NCBI GenBank assembly: GCA_900113385.1
Contig: FOPE01000029.1
Span: 1-43,400 of the forward strand
DNA length: 43,400 bases
Direction of reading: 5' to 3'
From: Lachnospiraceae bacterium C7
GTDB lineage: Bacteria > Bacillota > Clostridia > Lachnospirales > Lachnospiraceae
Position numbers and translations under genes: made by a program. Shown one piece after another: positions 23,138 through 32,152 of this stretch; within the stretch, counting starts at the first letter, position 1, and each line of letters opens with the position of its first letter. The notes under the pieces are model-generated. The model searched no databases, was not told the origin of the DNA, and saw only the letters and a list, made by a program, of their open reading frames with translations.

Positions 23138-24736
23138 ATGAAAATAGTTAAATTTGAAGAACTTGATTTAAAGCCACAAATCCTTAGAGCTATTAAGGAG
23201 ATGGGGTTTGAAGAAGCTACACCTATACAGAGTCAAGCGATTCCAGTAGTTATTAGTGGGCAAGATGTTATTGGACAGGCTCAGACAGGAACAGGAAAGA
23301 CAGCATCTTTTGGTATTCCACTTTTACAGAAAGTAGATCCAAGCATTAAAAAAACTCAAGCAATCGTTTTATCACCTACAAGAGAACTTGCAATCCAATC
23401 AACAGAGGAATTACATAAACTTTCTAAATACATGCACGGAGTTAAGATTTTACCAGTATATGGCGGACAAGACATCGGACGTCAAATTAAAGGTCTTAAA
23501 GGTGGCGTGCAGATTATTATTGGTACACCAGGTCGTATCATGGATCACCTTAGAAGAAAAACAATTAAATGTGAAGAAATTAAAACAGTAGTTTTAGATG
23601 AAGCAGATGAGATGCTTAACATGGGATTTAGAGAAGATATCGAGACAATTCTTGATTATATGCCTCAAGAAAATAGACAAACAGTTCTTTTCTCAGCAAC
23701 AATGCCAAGACCTATTATGGAAATCACTAGAAAATATCAGCATGACGCAAAAACAATCAAAATCACTAAAAAAGAACTTACAGTTCCAAATATTGAACAG
23801 TATTATTATGACGTTAAACGCCACGATAAAATTGATGTGTTAGCTAGATTATTAGATTACTATAATCCAAAACTTTCAGTAGTTTTCTGTAATACAAAGA
23901 GAATGGTAGACGAATTAGTTTCAGAACTTCAGCAGAGAGGTTATTTCGCAGAAGGTCTTCATGGAGATATGAAACAGGCACAAAGAGATAGAGTTATGCG
24001 TAAGTTTAGAACAGGCAAAACAGATATCTTAATTGCCACAGATGTTGCCGCTCGTGGTATTGATGTTGATGATGTAGAGGCAGTATTCAACTATGATATT
24101 CCACAGGATGATGAATATTATGTACATAGAATTGGACGTACAGGCCGTGCAGGACGTGAAGGCCGTGCATTCACTTTTGTTCGTGGAAAAGAAGTGTATA
24201 AGTTAAAAGATATTCAAAGATATTGCAAAACAAAGATTATACATAAACCAATTCCTTCAACAGAAGATGTAGCTCATATCAAAGCTGAGAAGATTATGGA
24301 TAACATTTCAACAATTATCGAAGAAGAAAATCTTCACGATATGATAGAGATGATTGAAAAACAGGTAAATGAAGCCGATTATACAGCTATGGATATTGCA
24401 GCAGCATTTTTAAAACAAGCAATTGGTGGAGTTGAATCAGAAAAAGATAAAGAGGAAGAAAAATCATGGGATTTCTCTGATACAGGTGCAGAAGAAGGAA
24501 TGGTTCGTCTCTTTATCAATATTGGTAAGAACCAAAGAGTTAGACCAGGAGACATTCTTGGTGCAGTAGCTGGAGAATCCAATATTCCAGGTAAATTAGT
24601 TGGAGCAATTGATATGTATGATAATTATACATTCGTAGAAGTTCCATCAGAATATGGAAAAGATGTATTAAAAGCTATGAAAAAAGCCAAAATTAAGGGA
24701 AAATCTGTTAATGTTGAACCAGCTAATCACCGTTAA
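23138..24736 (+). CDS. deaD: DEAD-box RNA helicase, DeaD/CsdA type
   Basis: 532 residues. Helicase domain 1: FEELDLKPQILRAIKEMGF, Q motif TPIQSQAIP, Walker A AQTGTGKT, PTRELA, Walker B DEAD, and SAT. Domain 2: VVFCNTKRMVDEL, ARGIDV and HRIGRTGRAGR. After an acidic linker comes a DbpA-type RNA-binding domain (GMVRLFINIGKNQRVRPGDI through NYTFVEVPSEYG). It unwinds RNA in ribosome assembly and mRNA decay, and is often cold-induced. The ATG follows AGAAAGGAT. CshA is another name used in Firmicutes. Confidence 0.93.
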   Translation: MKIVKFEELDLKPQILRAIKEMGFEEATPIQSQAIPVVISGQDVIGQAQTGTGKTASFGIPLLQKVDPSIKKTQAIVLSPTRELAIQSTEELHKLSKYMHGVKILPVYGGQDIGRQIKGLKGGVQIIIGTPGRIMDHLRRKTIKCEEIKTVVLDEADEMLNMGFREDIETILDYMPQENRQTVLFSATMPRPIMEITRKYQHDAKTIKITKKELTVPNIEQYYYDVKRHDKIDVLARLLDYYNPKLSVVFCNTKRMVDELVSELQQRGYFAEGLHGDMKQAQRDRVMRKFRTGKTDILIATDVAARGIDVDDVEAVFNYDIPQDDEYYVHRIGRTGRAGREGRAFTFVRGKEVYKLKDIQRYCKTKIIHKPIPSTEDVAHIKAEKIMDNISTIIEEENLHDMIEMIEKQVNEADYTAMDIAAAFLKQAIGGVESEKDKEEEKSWDFSDTGAEEGMVRLFINIGKNQRVRPGDILGAVAGESNIPGKLVGAIDMYDNYTFVEVPSEYGKDVLKAMKKAKIKGKSVNVEPANHR

Positions 24737-24801
24737 TTTAGGATTTGAGATAGGATTTAATAGCATAAGCCGATAAAATTTGTAAATTGTTATTTATATA
24801 G

Positions 24802-24854
24802 AAATAGCATTATATATGTGTTGAATAAACGATGCATATATGGTGCTATTTTTT
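24802..24854 (+). terminator. Terminator after the DEAD-box gene
   Basis: A 17-bp stem, 24802-24818 with 24835-24851, has two G-U pairs and ends in TTTTT. A GCCGATAA box lies just before it at 24769-24776. Confidence 0.8.
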
Positions 24855-24875
24855 GTGAAGAAATTTCAAATATAA

Positions 24876-24883
24876 GCCGATAT
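24876..24883 (+). promoter_or_regulatory. Sigma-D/sigma-28 -10 box before the second chemoreceptor
   Basis: GCCGATAT is a perfect match to the sigma-28 -10 element, 54 bases before the ATG at 24938. The -35 is imperfect (TGAA with a 16-base spacer). Sequence before two separate chemoreceptor genes thus carries this type of box. Confidence 0.45.
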
Positions 24884-24937
24884 GGAAAACGTGGATATTT
24901 TGTATAGATTTCTTAATTAGATGCTAGGGGGTATAAA

Positions 24938-26650
24938 ATGGATAAGAAAAGTCTTGTAGATCGGGTGTTTAGCCAAATGGTTGATTTGAAGGTTGAAAAA
25001 AAATTTAAGACAACATTTTTTAAAATCTATATAATGTTTGGGATAGTGATTTTATCTTTGGTACTAACAATAGCATGAAGTGTTTTTGGATTTAGAACAA
25101 TGTACGACAAATATTATGTAGCAGATAATATCCAAGGGGAAGTTAGAATAGATATCCAAGCGTTATCAAAAGCATTTTTATGGGCAATGGCTTCAACAGA
25201 CGATTCGATAAGGGAAGAACAATTAGGAAAAGTAACAGAGAAATTTGATGAGTTTGAATCTAATCTAACTAAATTTTCTAAAGTCTATAGTAATTCAGAG
25301 TTATTAAGTAAAATAAGAACAGATTTAGACACTGTAGAAAATAATGGAAAAAAACTAAAAGAATTATTTGATGCAGGAAGTAGCGATAAAGAGACATTTG
25401 AATATTTTAATGATGTTTTATATCCATCAATTGATGTTGTGGTAGGAGATTTTAAAAAAGTATCAGTTGAAGTGTCTGAAGAATCAGCAAAACTAAATGC
25501 AATGGTAACAGCAGTTGATATTATTTTTATAATAATTGCTGTTATTATAATAGTACTTGCATTAGGATATATAAAAATTGCAAGTAGAGCATTAACAATA
25601 AGCATAGTTACACCAGTAGAGGAAATTTCGAAGGCAGCTAAAAAAATGTCAGAAGGAGATCTCGACATTGTGGTTAATTATAAATCAGAAGATGAGTTAG
25701 GAGGACTTGCTAATGATATGGCAAGGGCTACAACAAATATGAGAGATATTGTTTCTGATATAGGTGAAACATTAGTTAGAATTTCAGGGGGAGACTTTAC
25801 GAGAGGAACAGATAATGCTGAAATTTATATAGGGGATTATATTAATATAAAAAATGCATTTGACGAGATAACAACTACATTGTCAAGAACTTTAAACACA
25901 GTAAAAGAAGCAACAACTCAGGTGTCAGAAGGTGCTGCAAATATGTCACAAGGTGCTGTAGCATTAGCAGAAGGAGCAACAGATCAATCTGCAACAATAG
26001 AAGAATTAACTTCGGCAGTTGAAGCAGTAACAACTCAAACACATAAAATGGCTAAATCATCAAATAGAGGAAGTGAGATGGCTGTAACCGTACAAAATAA
26101 TACAAAACAGGGCGCAATAAAAATGAGTGAAGTAACATCTAATATGAGTGGGCTAAATGAAGCTTCAAAGCAAATAGAACAAATCACAAATACTATTGAA
26201 GCAATTGCTACTCAGACACAGTTGTTATCACTAAATGCTTCTATAGAAGCAGCACGCGCAGGTGAAGCAGGTAAGGGGTTTGCTGTTGTAGCAGAGGAAA
26301 TTAGTAATTTGGCAGGACAAAGTAATGAAGCTGCAAAAAATACTCATGAATTAATAGCAAAAACACTAGAACTTATAGATAATGGAAATAAAGTTGTAGA
26401 TGAAACCGTAGAAGCATTAAATCAAGTACAAGAATCAGTAGAAAATATTGCACAAATCATTAAAGAATCAGGAGAGCTTGCCGATAAACAAGTTGTGAGC
26501 ATGGATGAGATTACAACAGGTATAGAAGATATATCTAATGTAATTCAAAGCAATTCAGCAACTGCAGAAGAATCAAGCGCAGTATCAACAGAACTTTCAG
26601 ATCAAGCAGAAAGGTTAGAAAGCTTGATGTCACAGTTTGAATTGCAATAA
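24938..26650 (+). pseudogene. Methyl-accepting chemotaxis protein gene interrupted by an in-frame TGA
   Basis: ATG at 24938 follows AGGGGGT and opens MDKKSLVDRVFSQMVDLKVE through the first membrane helix (IYIMFGIVILSLVLTIA). Codon 47 is TGA (25076-25078), and the frame then continues unbroken to 26650 (570 codons in all). After the TGA come the four-helix-type extracellular sensor, a second membrane helix (about [20 protein letters not shown]), a HAMP domain ([20 protein letters not shown]) and the signalling tip [21 protein letters not shown] restart at 25100 would lack the first helix and has no ribosome binding site. Most likely a recent nonsense mutation from TGG, TTA, CGA or similar. Readthrough or a sequencing error are alternatives. 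Confidence 0.8.
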
Positions 26651-26708
26651 GACTCACGTAAAAGTTATGGGAAGTACTGGGGAGTATTTCATATAGAGCG
26701 TAGTATCA

Positions 26709-26737
26709 AAGAGGACGGTAAAAAAACCGTCTTTTTT
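26709..26737 (+). terminator. Terminator after the second chemoreceptor
   Basis: GACGGT and ACCGTC with an A-rich loop, followed by TTTTTT. Confidence 0.8.
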
Positions 26738-26835
26738 GATGCAATAATATGTTAAGATGGATATAGGAAAAAAGTAAATTCATTAATATAAAATAGTAAA
26801 AACAAGAACAATAAAATGCTAAAAAAGGAGTAAAA

Positions 26836-27216
26836 ATGAACGCAAAAAGTAAAATTTTAATATTTAACATAAGCGGAGAAAAAAATAAAGCAATTCATCA
26901 GTTGTGCAAAGAATTAAAAATTGAGGTAGTAGAAGTAGAGACTAACGATTATAAACAAAAAATTGGAGCACTTGCCCACATAGATGGATTTAAAAAAGAA
27001 GTTATACACGGAACAGTGTTGGATATCCCAGGTGAAATGTTGATATTTTCAGGATTAAACTCAGGCGATGTTGATAAATTTTTAGCTGAGTATAGGGCAA
27101 AAAAAATAGAGCCAATTCCACTAAAAGCAGTTGTTACACCAACAAATATCACATGGAGAGCAAATGAGCTTTTTAAGGAAATAGTAAAAGAACATGCAGA
27201 AATGAATAGTAAATAA
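26836..27216 (+). CDS. DUF3783 domain protein
   Basis: 126 residues. The C-terminal half fits DUF3783: EMLIFSGLNSGDVDKFLAEY, then KIEPIPLKAVVTPTNITWRA and LFKEIVKEH. The N-terminal half resembles a small alpha/beta fold (KILIFNISGEKNKAIHQLC). Function unknown. The ATG follows AAAGGAG. It lies 89 bases before a histidine phosphatase gene and may share its transcript. Confidence 0.75.
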   Translation: MNAKSKILIFNISGEKNKAIHQLCKELKIEVVEVETNDYKQKIGALAHIDGFKKEVIHGTVLDIPGEMLIFSGLNSGDVDKFLAEYRAKKIEPIPLKAVVTPTNITWRANELFKEIVKEHAEMNSK

Positions 27217-27305
27217 AAGATAATTTGCATAAAAAAACTATTGCTTGTATAATTTTAAGAGCATGCAATAGATAAAAGAATTGATAGTTTGAGAAAGGAT
27301 ATAAA

Positions 27306-27935
27306 ATGACTTTATATGTATTACGTCATGGACAAACTCCATGGAACAAATTAAAAAAATTACAAGGAAGAATGGATATTCCCCTTAATGAAAATGGAAA
27401 AGCATTAGCAGTTGAGACAGGAATGGCAATGAAAAATATACCATTAGATTTAGTTATTTGCAGCCCTTTAAAGAGAGCAAGACAAACTGCAGAGCTTGTT
27501 ACAGTAGGAAGAAACATTCCAACTATTATAGATGATAGAATTGCAGAAATATCTTTTGGAGAATATGAAGGAGAAAGTGTTTTACCAGGAGAAAGTGATG
27601 TTATACCACCAGAATTTTTGGAAAAATTCTATAAAGATCCATTAAAATGCAAAAGACCACCACATGGAGAAACATTTCAAGATGTCATTGATAGAACAGC
27701 TGATTTATATCAATCATTAATTAACAATCCTGATTATGCAGATAAAAATATTTTGATTTCATGTCACGGAGCAGCAAGCCGTTGTTTCTTATGCAATTTC
27801 TATACAGATAAAAGAGATGTATGGAGAGGAACTGTCCCACCAAACTGTTCGGTAACTATCGTAGATGTTAATCCAGAAAATGGACAGGGTGTAGTAAGAG
27901 AATTAGATAAGCAATTTGCAAAACAAGAAGCATAG
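27306..27935 (+). CDS. Histidine phosphatase family protein (phosphoglycerate mutase-like)
   Basis: 209 residues. LRHGQTPWN contains the phosphorylated His8 in the RHG motif; the second catalytic His is in SCHGAA. ICSPLKRARQTAEL and EISFGEYEG are family segments. It is probably a broad or specific phosphatase (GpmB or CobC-like); the substrate is not clear. The ATG follows AGAAAGGAT. Confidence 0.85.
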   Translation: MTLYVLRHGQTPWNKLKKLQGRMDIPLNENGKALAVETGMAMKNIPLDLVICSPLKRARQTAELVTVGRNIPTIIDDRIAEISFGEYEGESVLPGESDVIPPEFLEKFYKDPLKCKRPPHGETFQDVIDRTADLYQSLINNPDYADKNILISCHGAASRCFLCNFYTDKRDVWRGTVPPNCSVTIVDVNPENGQGVVRELDKQFAKQEA

Positions 27936-27979
27936 AAATAAAGATTATATAAAAAATAATAAAAAAATTCTAAAATGTG

Positions 27980-28008
27980 TTGACATGATACAACTCATGT
28001 GATATTAT
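27980..28008 (+). promoter_or_regulatory. Promoter of tRNA-Ser
   Basis: TTGACA (27980-27985), 17 bases, TATTAT (28003-28008): close to consensus, as usual for a stable RNA gene. Confidence 0.8.
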
Positions 28009-28043
28009 ATTTCTTGTCGAGTGACAGAAATTAAATATTGCGT

Positions 28044-28129
28044 GCAGGGGTATCGAAGTGGTCATAACGAGGCGGTCTTGAAAACCGTTTGTCCGCAAGG
28101 GCACGTGGGTTCGAATCCCACCCCCTGCG
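28044..28129 (+). tRNA. tRNA-Ser(TGA)
   Basis: 86 bases with acceptor stem GCAGGGG/CCCCTGC, anticodon loop CTTGAAA giving anticodon TGA, a long variable arm typical of class II serine tRNA, and T-arm GTGGGTTCGAATCCCAC. The discriminator base is G, and CCA is not encoded. It reads UCA and related serine codons. Confidence 0.95.
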
Positions 28130-28133
28130 TCAT

Positions 28134-28165
28134 GAAAGCTATCAGATTTATCTGGTAGCTTTTTT
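28134..28165 (+). terminator. Terminator after tRNA-Ser
   Basis: AGCTATCAGA pairs with TCTGGTAGCT (one G-U) and is followed by TTTTT. Confidence 0.85.
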
Positions 28166-28185
28166 GTTGTAATAAATTAAGACAA

Positions 28186-28222
28186 AACAAAACCGCCTAT
28201 CCTAATTAAAGGATAAGCGGAA
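28186..28222 (-). terminator. Terminator of the rubrerythrin gene
   Basis: CCGCCTATCCT and AGGATAAGCGG (28193-28203, 28210-28220) pair with one mismatch. On the minus strand it is followed by TTTTGTTTTG. Confidence 0.7.
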
Positions 28223-28265
28223 TATAATCCTAGAAGAATACTATATTATTAGTTAAAATTGTTAA

Positions 28266-28808
28266 TTAACCAAAATATCTCTTTAATAATCCTTCGAAAG
28301 CTTTACCATGTCTAGCTTCATCTCTAGCCATTTCATGAACTGTATCATGGATAGCGTCAAGGTTAGCAGCTTTAGCACGTTTAGCAAGATCTGTTTTACC
28401 TTCTGTAGCACCGTGTTCAGCATCAATACGCATTTCAAGGTTCTTTTTAGTAGAATCTGTAACAACTTCTCCAAGTAATTCTGCAAATTTAGCAGCATGT
28501 TCAGCTTCTTCGAAAGCAGCCTTCTCGTAATACATACCAATTTCAGGATATCCTTCACGCATAGCTACACGGCCCATAGCGATGTACATACCAACTTCAG
28601 TACATTCAGCCTGGTAATTAGAACGAAGATCTTCGATAATGTCTTCGCTAACACCCTGTGCAACACCAACTACATGCTCAGAAGCCCATGTTCTGTCGCC
28701 TTCTTGTTTTTTGAATTTAGAAGCAGGAGCTTTACATACAGGACACTCTGCTGGTGGCTGTTCTCCTTCATAAACGTAACCACATACTGTACAAACCCAT
28801 TTTGTCAT
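28266..28808 (-). CDS. rbr: Rubrerythrin with N-terminal rubredoxin domain (reverse type)
   Basis: 180 residues. The N-terminal rubredoxin-like iron site has Cys6/Cys9 ([10 protein letters not shown]) and Cys22/Cys25 (CPVC); classical rubrerythrins carry this domain at the C-terminus. The following ferritin-like four-helix bundle has the di-iron ligands in [23 protein letters not shown] and [13 protein letters not shown]. It reduces hydrogen peroxide in anaerobes. The ATG follows AAGGAGG. The gene is GC-richer than neighbours, a sign of high expression. A perfect 10-bp inverted repeat lies upstream. Confidence 0.92.
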   Translation of the reverse strand: MTKWVCTVCGYVYEGEQPPAECPVCKAPASKFKKQEGDRTWASEHVVGVAQGVSEDIIEDLRSNYQAECTEVGMYIAMGRVAMREGYPEIGMYYEKAAFEEAEHAAKFAELLGEVVTDSTKKNLEMRIDAEHGATEGKTDLAKRAKAANLDAIHDTVHEMARDEARHGKAFEGLLKRYFG

Positions 28809-28853
28809 AATTGTTTCCTCCTTAAAATTTGAAAATTTAGTTATAATATGTTG

Positions 28854-28892
28854 TTTTGATACTTAGCGATTCGCCAAAAACTAGTATCAAAA
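28854..28892. promoter_or_regulatory. Inverted repeat upstream of rubrerythrin
   Basis: TTTTGATACT and AGTATCAAAA, perfect 10-bp arms 19 bases apart, with a small GCGA/CGC stem inside. It lies 46 bases before the start codon, and could be a repressor site in the promoter or a leader hairpin. Confidence 0.5.
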
Positions 28893-28984
28893 TAATGAAT
28901 CTTAATTAATAATAGTAATAATTACTACTTTTATAGAATACATCACCACTAATTAAATGTCAATGAAAAATTGAAAAAAAATTA

Positions 28985-29551
28985 TTAACTAATGTCAAAA
29001 GTATATTCACGGTTGAGTTTACTATACATATAGTGGTCCTCCCACCTTCCATGTAAATAGATACACTCTCGACTTATTCCTTCACATGAAAAACCAAGGC
29101 GAGCCAAAAGCTTCATGGATTGCGTGTTTTCAGGTAAAACTCGTGCCTCTATGCGATGTAGTTTTAAATCCTTAAATATTATGTTGCATATTAGATCCAA
29201 AGCTTCTGTAGCATACCCTTGATGCTGGAAATCACTTGAAAATTTGTAACCTACTTCGCAAGTTGAATATATTCCTTTTGTAATATTGTGGATACATATA
29301 GTTCCTATAATTATATCGGAGTTTTCTTTTAAAAATACATAGAAACGAATAGATTCCAATTTGAGAAGTAAATTTCCTTCCCATTTTAAAATCTTTTTTT
29401 GATAATTTGCTGTATAGAAATTTGGCATTCGATCAGGTTCGTACTTTTCGAATAATTCCTTATCTCTTAAATAGAAATCTAAAACTTTTTTTGCGTCTTC
29501 AGGTCGACAAACTTTAATAAGTAGTCGATCGGTTTCATATTTAAATAGCAT
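28985..29551 (-). CDS. GNAT acetyltransferase, RimJ/RimL type
   Basis: 188 residues. ETDRLLIKVCRPEDAKKVLD opens the fold; the acetyl-CoA loop is SDFQHQGYATEALDLI (QxxGxA), followed by LHRIEARVLPENTQSMKLL and LGFSCEGI, typical of Acetyltransf_3 members. The acceptor may be a protein N-terminus or a small amine. The ATG follows AAAGGAAG. It stands alone between rubrerythrin and tadA. Confidence 0.82.
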   Translation of the reverse strand: MLFKYETDRLLIKVCRPEDAKKVLDFYLRDKELFEKYEPDRMPNFYTANYQKKILKWEGNLLLKLESIRFYVFLKENSDIIIGTICIHNITKGIYSTCEVGYKFSSDFQHQGYATEALDLICNIIFKDLKLHRIEARVLPENTQSMKLLARLGFSCEGISRECIYLHGRWEDHYMYSKLNREYTFDIS

Positions 29552-29583
29552 GGCAGTCTCTTCCTTTATGTTATATAATAGTG

Positions 29584-29624
29584 TTTGCTATTAGTGGTAA
29601 AAAACCAGCCACTAATTTAGCAAA
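29584..29624. other. Hairpin in intergenic region before tadA
   Basis: TTTGCTA-TTAGTGG and CCACTAA-TT-TAGCAAA form a long stem with a small bulge. It is just upstream of the acetyltransferase gene, without a T-run. The purpose is unclear. Confidence 0.35.
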
Positions 29625-29771
29625 GGCAAATGCGTTACTAAATTAAATTACTAATAAAATGTTTGTATAAATACCCTTGTAAATAGATACTTACATAAAA
29701 AGATGCTTATATAAACATGATAACCATTTGTAATATAAAAGTCCATTATTTTAAGAATTAAGAGGAAAACC

Positions 29772-30272
29772 ATGTTAACAAAAGATGAAAAATATATGAA
29801 AGAAGCTATTAAACAAGCTAAAAAAGCCTTAAAAATAGATGAAGTACCTATTGGGTGCGTAATTGTACAAGATGATAAAATAATCGCTAGAGGCTATAAT
29901 AAGCGAAATCAAAAAGGTAGTGTATTAGAACATGCGGAGATTAGTGCAATAAAAAAAGCATGTAAAAAAACAGGAGATTGGAGACTAGAAGATTGTACAT
30001 TATATGTAACGTTAGAACCATGTCAAATGTGTGCAGGAGCGTTGGTACAGTGTAGAATGAAGCGCGTTGTAGTTGCATCAATGAATGCAAAAGCAGGTTG
30101 CGCAGGTTCGGTAATTAATTTGTTACAAATGGCTCAGTTTAATCACCAAGTAGAGCTTACTACAGGGGTTTTAGATGAAGAGTGCAGTACGATGTTATCT
30201 GATTTTTTTAAAGAATTACGTAAAAAAAAGAAAAAACTTAAAAAATTAAGAAAAGAGCAGGAAGAAAATTAA
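29772..30272 (+). CDS. tadA: tRNA-specific adenosine deaminase TadA
   Basis: 166 residues. It converts adenosine to inosine at the wobble position of tRNA-Arg(ACG). The zinc site is His54-Ala-Glu56 (EHAEISAI) and PCQMC (Cys84, Cys87). The C-terminus is very Lys-rich. The ATG follows AAGAGG. tadA next to the SRP RNA gene is a common Firmicute arrangement. Confidence 0.93.
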   Translation: MLTKDEKYMKEAIKQAKKALKIDEVPIGCVIVQDDKIIARGYNKRNQKGSVLEHAEISAIKKACKKTGDWRLEDCTLYVTLEPCQMCAGALVQCRMKRVVVASMNAKAGCAGSVINLLQMAQFNHQVELTTGVLDEECSTMLSDFFKELRKKKKKLKKLRKEQEEN

Positions 30273-30300
30273 AAATACTATTAAAAAGTTATAACTAACC

Positions 30301-30330
30301 TTGACAATAAACATGGTAGTATATTATAAT
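30301..30330 (+). promoter_or_regulatory. Promoter of the SRP RNA gene
   Basis: TTGACA (30301-30306), 18 bases, TATAAT (30325-30330), both perfect hexamers. Confidence 0.85.
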
Positions 30331-30337
30331 TAATTTC

Positions 30338-30599
30338 TGAGCAGCCGGGGTGTTAGCGGTACCTTGTACCAACAATCCGCTATAGTTGGGGTGATGCTTC
30401 GCAGAGGGTTTTGGCCATTTTAGCCGCCCTTCATAAGTGATGTTGACGTTTGGGTCTCACGCAATAGAAATCCATGAACCGGGTCAGGGCAGGAATGCAG
30501 CAGCCATAAGTGGAACCTTTTATGTGTCGTGAGGGTGCCTGGACCGAGTTAACTGTGAAGGTAACGGTATTATGACCGGATTCGAAGCGAAGCGCTCTT
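30338..30599 (+). ncRNA. ffs: Signal recognition particle RNA, large bacterial type with Alu domain
   Basis: The Alu domain starts with GAGCAGCCGGGGTGTTAGCG. The S domain has the Ffh-binding helix 8 GGTCAGGGCAGGAATGCAGC with its AGGAA tetraloop region. The 5' GAGC pairs with the 3' GCTC (30594-30597), and a run of seven T terminates it. About 262 bases, as in Bacillus and Clostridia. Exact ends are estimated. It guides membrane and secreted proteins to the membrane with Ffh. Confidence 0.92.
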
Positions 30600-30664
30600 T
30601 TTTTAATATAAAAATATATAGATACTCTAAAAAAGCGTGTAGACACGCAGATAGGAAGGCGCAC

Positions 30665-31522
30665 ATGATACAAGACATTGCTCCATACAAATTTAATAAC
30701 GAGTATAGACACATAATGCCAGAAGAAGAGAGCATAATTATGTTTTTTTGCAATGATAAACTGGCAGTTCGAGAAAAACACAAAGATTCATCCAATAATA
30801 AAATTCACATTGAATTTCCAAGATACAAAACAGTAAAAGAAGCGGTAAAATCACCAATTTATCTATTTGAAATAGATGGTGTGTCGTACTTTAGACAGTA
30901 TATTGAAGAAGAAAACATTCCATTTTGGGAAGAAAACAATTTAGTTTTGCAAAATCGTTTTTATTTTAGAGTTGTTGCCCCAAAAGTAGCGGCTTTTGCA
31001 TCACTTACCGCTTTACATTTGAACGGGTGGTATGAAAATAATAGATACTGCGGTAAATGTGGACAAAAATTACAAAATTCAACAGAAGAAAGAATGCTTT
31101 ATTGCCCTAATTGTGACAATATGGTTTACCCTAAGATAGCACCTGCAGTAATAGTAGCAGTTCTTAACAAAGAAAAAGTTTTAGTTACCAAATATAAAGG
31201 CCGAGAATACAAAAATTATGCTTTAATAGCAGGATTTAATGAAATCGGAGAATCTTTAGAGGCAACAGTAGAAAGAGAAGTCTTTGAAGAAGCAGGAGTA
31301 AAAGTAAAAAATATTAGATATTATAAATCTCAACCTTGGGGAATGGCAGACAATATTCTAGCTGGATATATTTGTGAATTAAATGGAGATGATACAATCA
31401 CAATGGATGATAATGAATTATCTGTAGCAGAGTGGATGGATAAAAAAGATTTAAATACTGAAAACATTGACACAAGCTCACTAACTAATGACATGATAAA
31501 ATATATATCCCAAATGAAATGA
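30665..31522 (+). CDS. nudC: NAD(+) diphosphatase / Nudix hydrolase NudC
   Basis: 285 residues from the ATG at 30665, which follows AGGAAGGC; the frame is open upstream into the SRP RNA, but that part is not coding. A four-cysteine zinc ribbon (YCGKCGQKL and YCPNC) is followed by the Nudix box GFNEIGESLEATVEREVFEE, then AGV, and the NudC signature SQPWGMADNILAGY. It cleaves NAD(H) to NMN(H) and AMP; family members also remove NAD caps from RNA. Confidence 0.9.
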   Translation: MIQDIAPYKFNNEYRHIMPEEESIIMFFCNDKLAVREKHKDSSNNKIHIEFPRYKTVKEAVKSPIYLFEIDGVSYFRQYIEEENIPFWEENNLVLQNRFYFRVVAPKVAAFASLTALHLNGWYENNRYCGKCGQKLQNSTEERMLYCPNCDNMVYPKIAPAVIVAVLNKEKVLVTKYKGREYKNYALIAGFNEIGESLEATVEREVFEEAGVKVKNIRYYKSQPWGMADNILAGYICELNGDDTITMDDNELSVAEWMDKKDLNTENIDTSSLTNDMIKYISQMK

Positions 31523-31620
31523 CCATCATAAATGATCATCATCGCTTCTAAGTAAAGCGTATGTGAAGGAAAGAAACTCGAATAGAGTTATAAAAGGTAA
31601 AAAACAGTAAAAATACTGAG

Positions 31621-31649
31621 TTGACAATATACTGAAATTAAAGTATATT
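31621..31649 (+). promoter_or_regulatory. iscR promoter with operator in the spacer
   Basis: TTGACA (31621-31626), 17 bases, TATATT (31644-31649). The spacer contains a perfect 7-bp inverted repeat ATATACT/AGTATAT (31627-31633, 31642-31648), in the place expected for autorepression by the Rrf2 protein encoded next. Confidence 0.7.
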
Positions 31650-31710
31650 AGTTTACTAGGAAATAAAGATAGATTTTAGAAATTGATAACAGATTTTGGA
31701 GGTTATTAAT

Positions 31711-32145
31711 ATGAAAATATCCACTAAAGGTAGATATGCATTAAGACTAATGATTGACTTAGCTGTGCATAACAACGGCAAGCCAATTTGTCTAAAAGAT
31801 GTAGCTAAAAGACAAGAAATATCAGATAAATATTTAGAACAAATTATATCTATGTTGAATAAAGGCGGCTTTGTAAAAAGTGTCAGAGGTGCTCAAGGTG
31901 GATATTTATTAAATGTTAATCCGGAAAAATGCACAGTAGGAATGATATTGCGTTTGACAGAAGGTTCTTTAGCGCCAGTATCATGTATAGAGAAGGATGA
32001 ACTTAATTGCGAGAGGGCAGACAATTGCGTAACTTCGATTGTTTATCAAAAAATCAATGATGCAATAAACGAGGTAGTAGATAACATAACATTGCAAGAT
32101 TTAGTAGATTGGCAATTAGAAAAAAATGGACAGTACGTAATATAG
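31711..32145 (+). CDS. iscR: Rrf2-family regulator, IscR type
   Basis: 144 residues. Winged helix-turn-helix (MKISTKGRYALRLMIDLAVH and VAKRQEISDKYLEQIISML), then GAQGGYLL wing. Cys92, Cys100 and Cys106 correspond to the Fe-S ligands of E. coli IscR (92, 98, 104). It should sense cellular Fe-S status and control this operon. A TTG at 31696 is in frame, but GGAGGT precedes the ATG at 31711. The gene is followed after 7 bases by the cysteine desulfurase. Confidence 0.9.
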   Translation: MKISTKGRYALRLMIDLAVHNNGKPICLKDVAKRQEISDKYLEQIISMLNKGGFVKSVRGAQGGYLLNVNPEKCTVGMILRLTEGSLAPVSCIEKDELNCERADNCVTSIVYQKINDAINEVVDNITLQDLVDWQLEKNGQYVI

Positions 32146-32152
32146 TATATAA

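Noticed and set aside
25076-25078. TGA in the chemoreceptor as a selenocysteine codon
   Set aside because: It falls in a membrane helix where chemoreceptors have no conserved cysteine, and no clear SECIS-like stem follows. A nonsense mutation is simpler.
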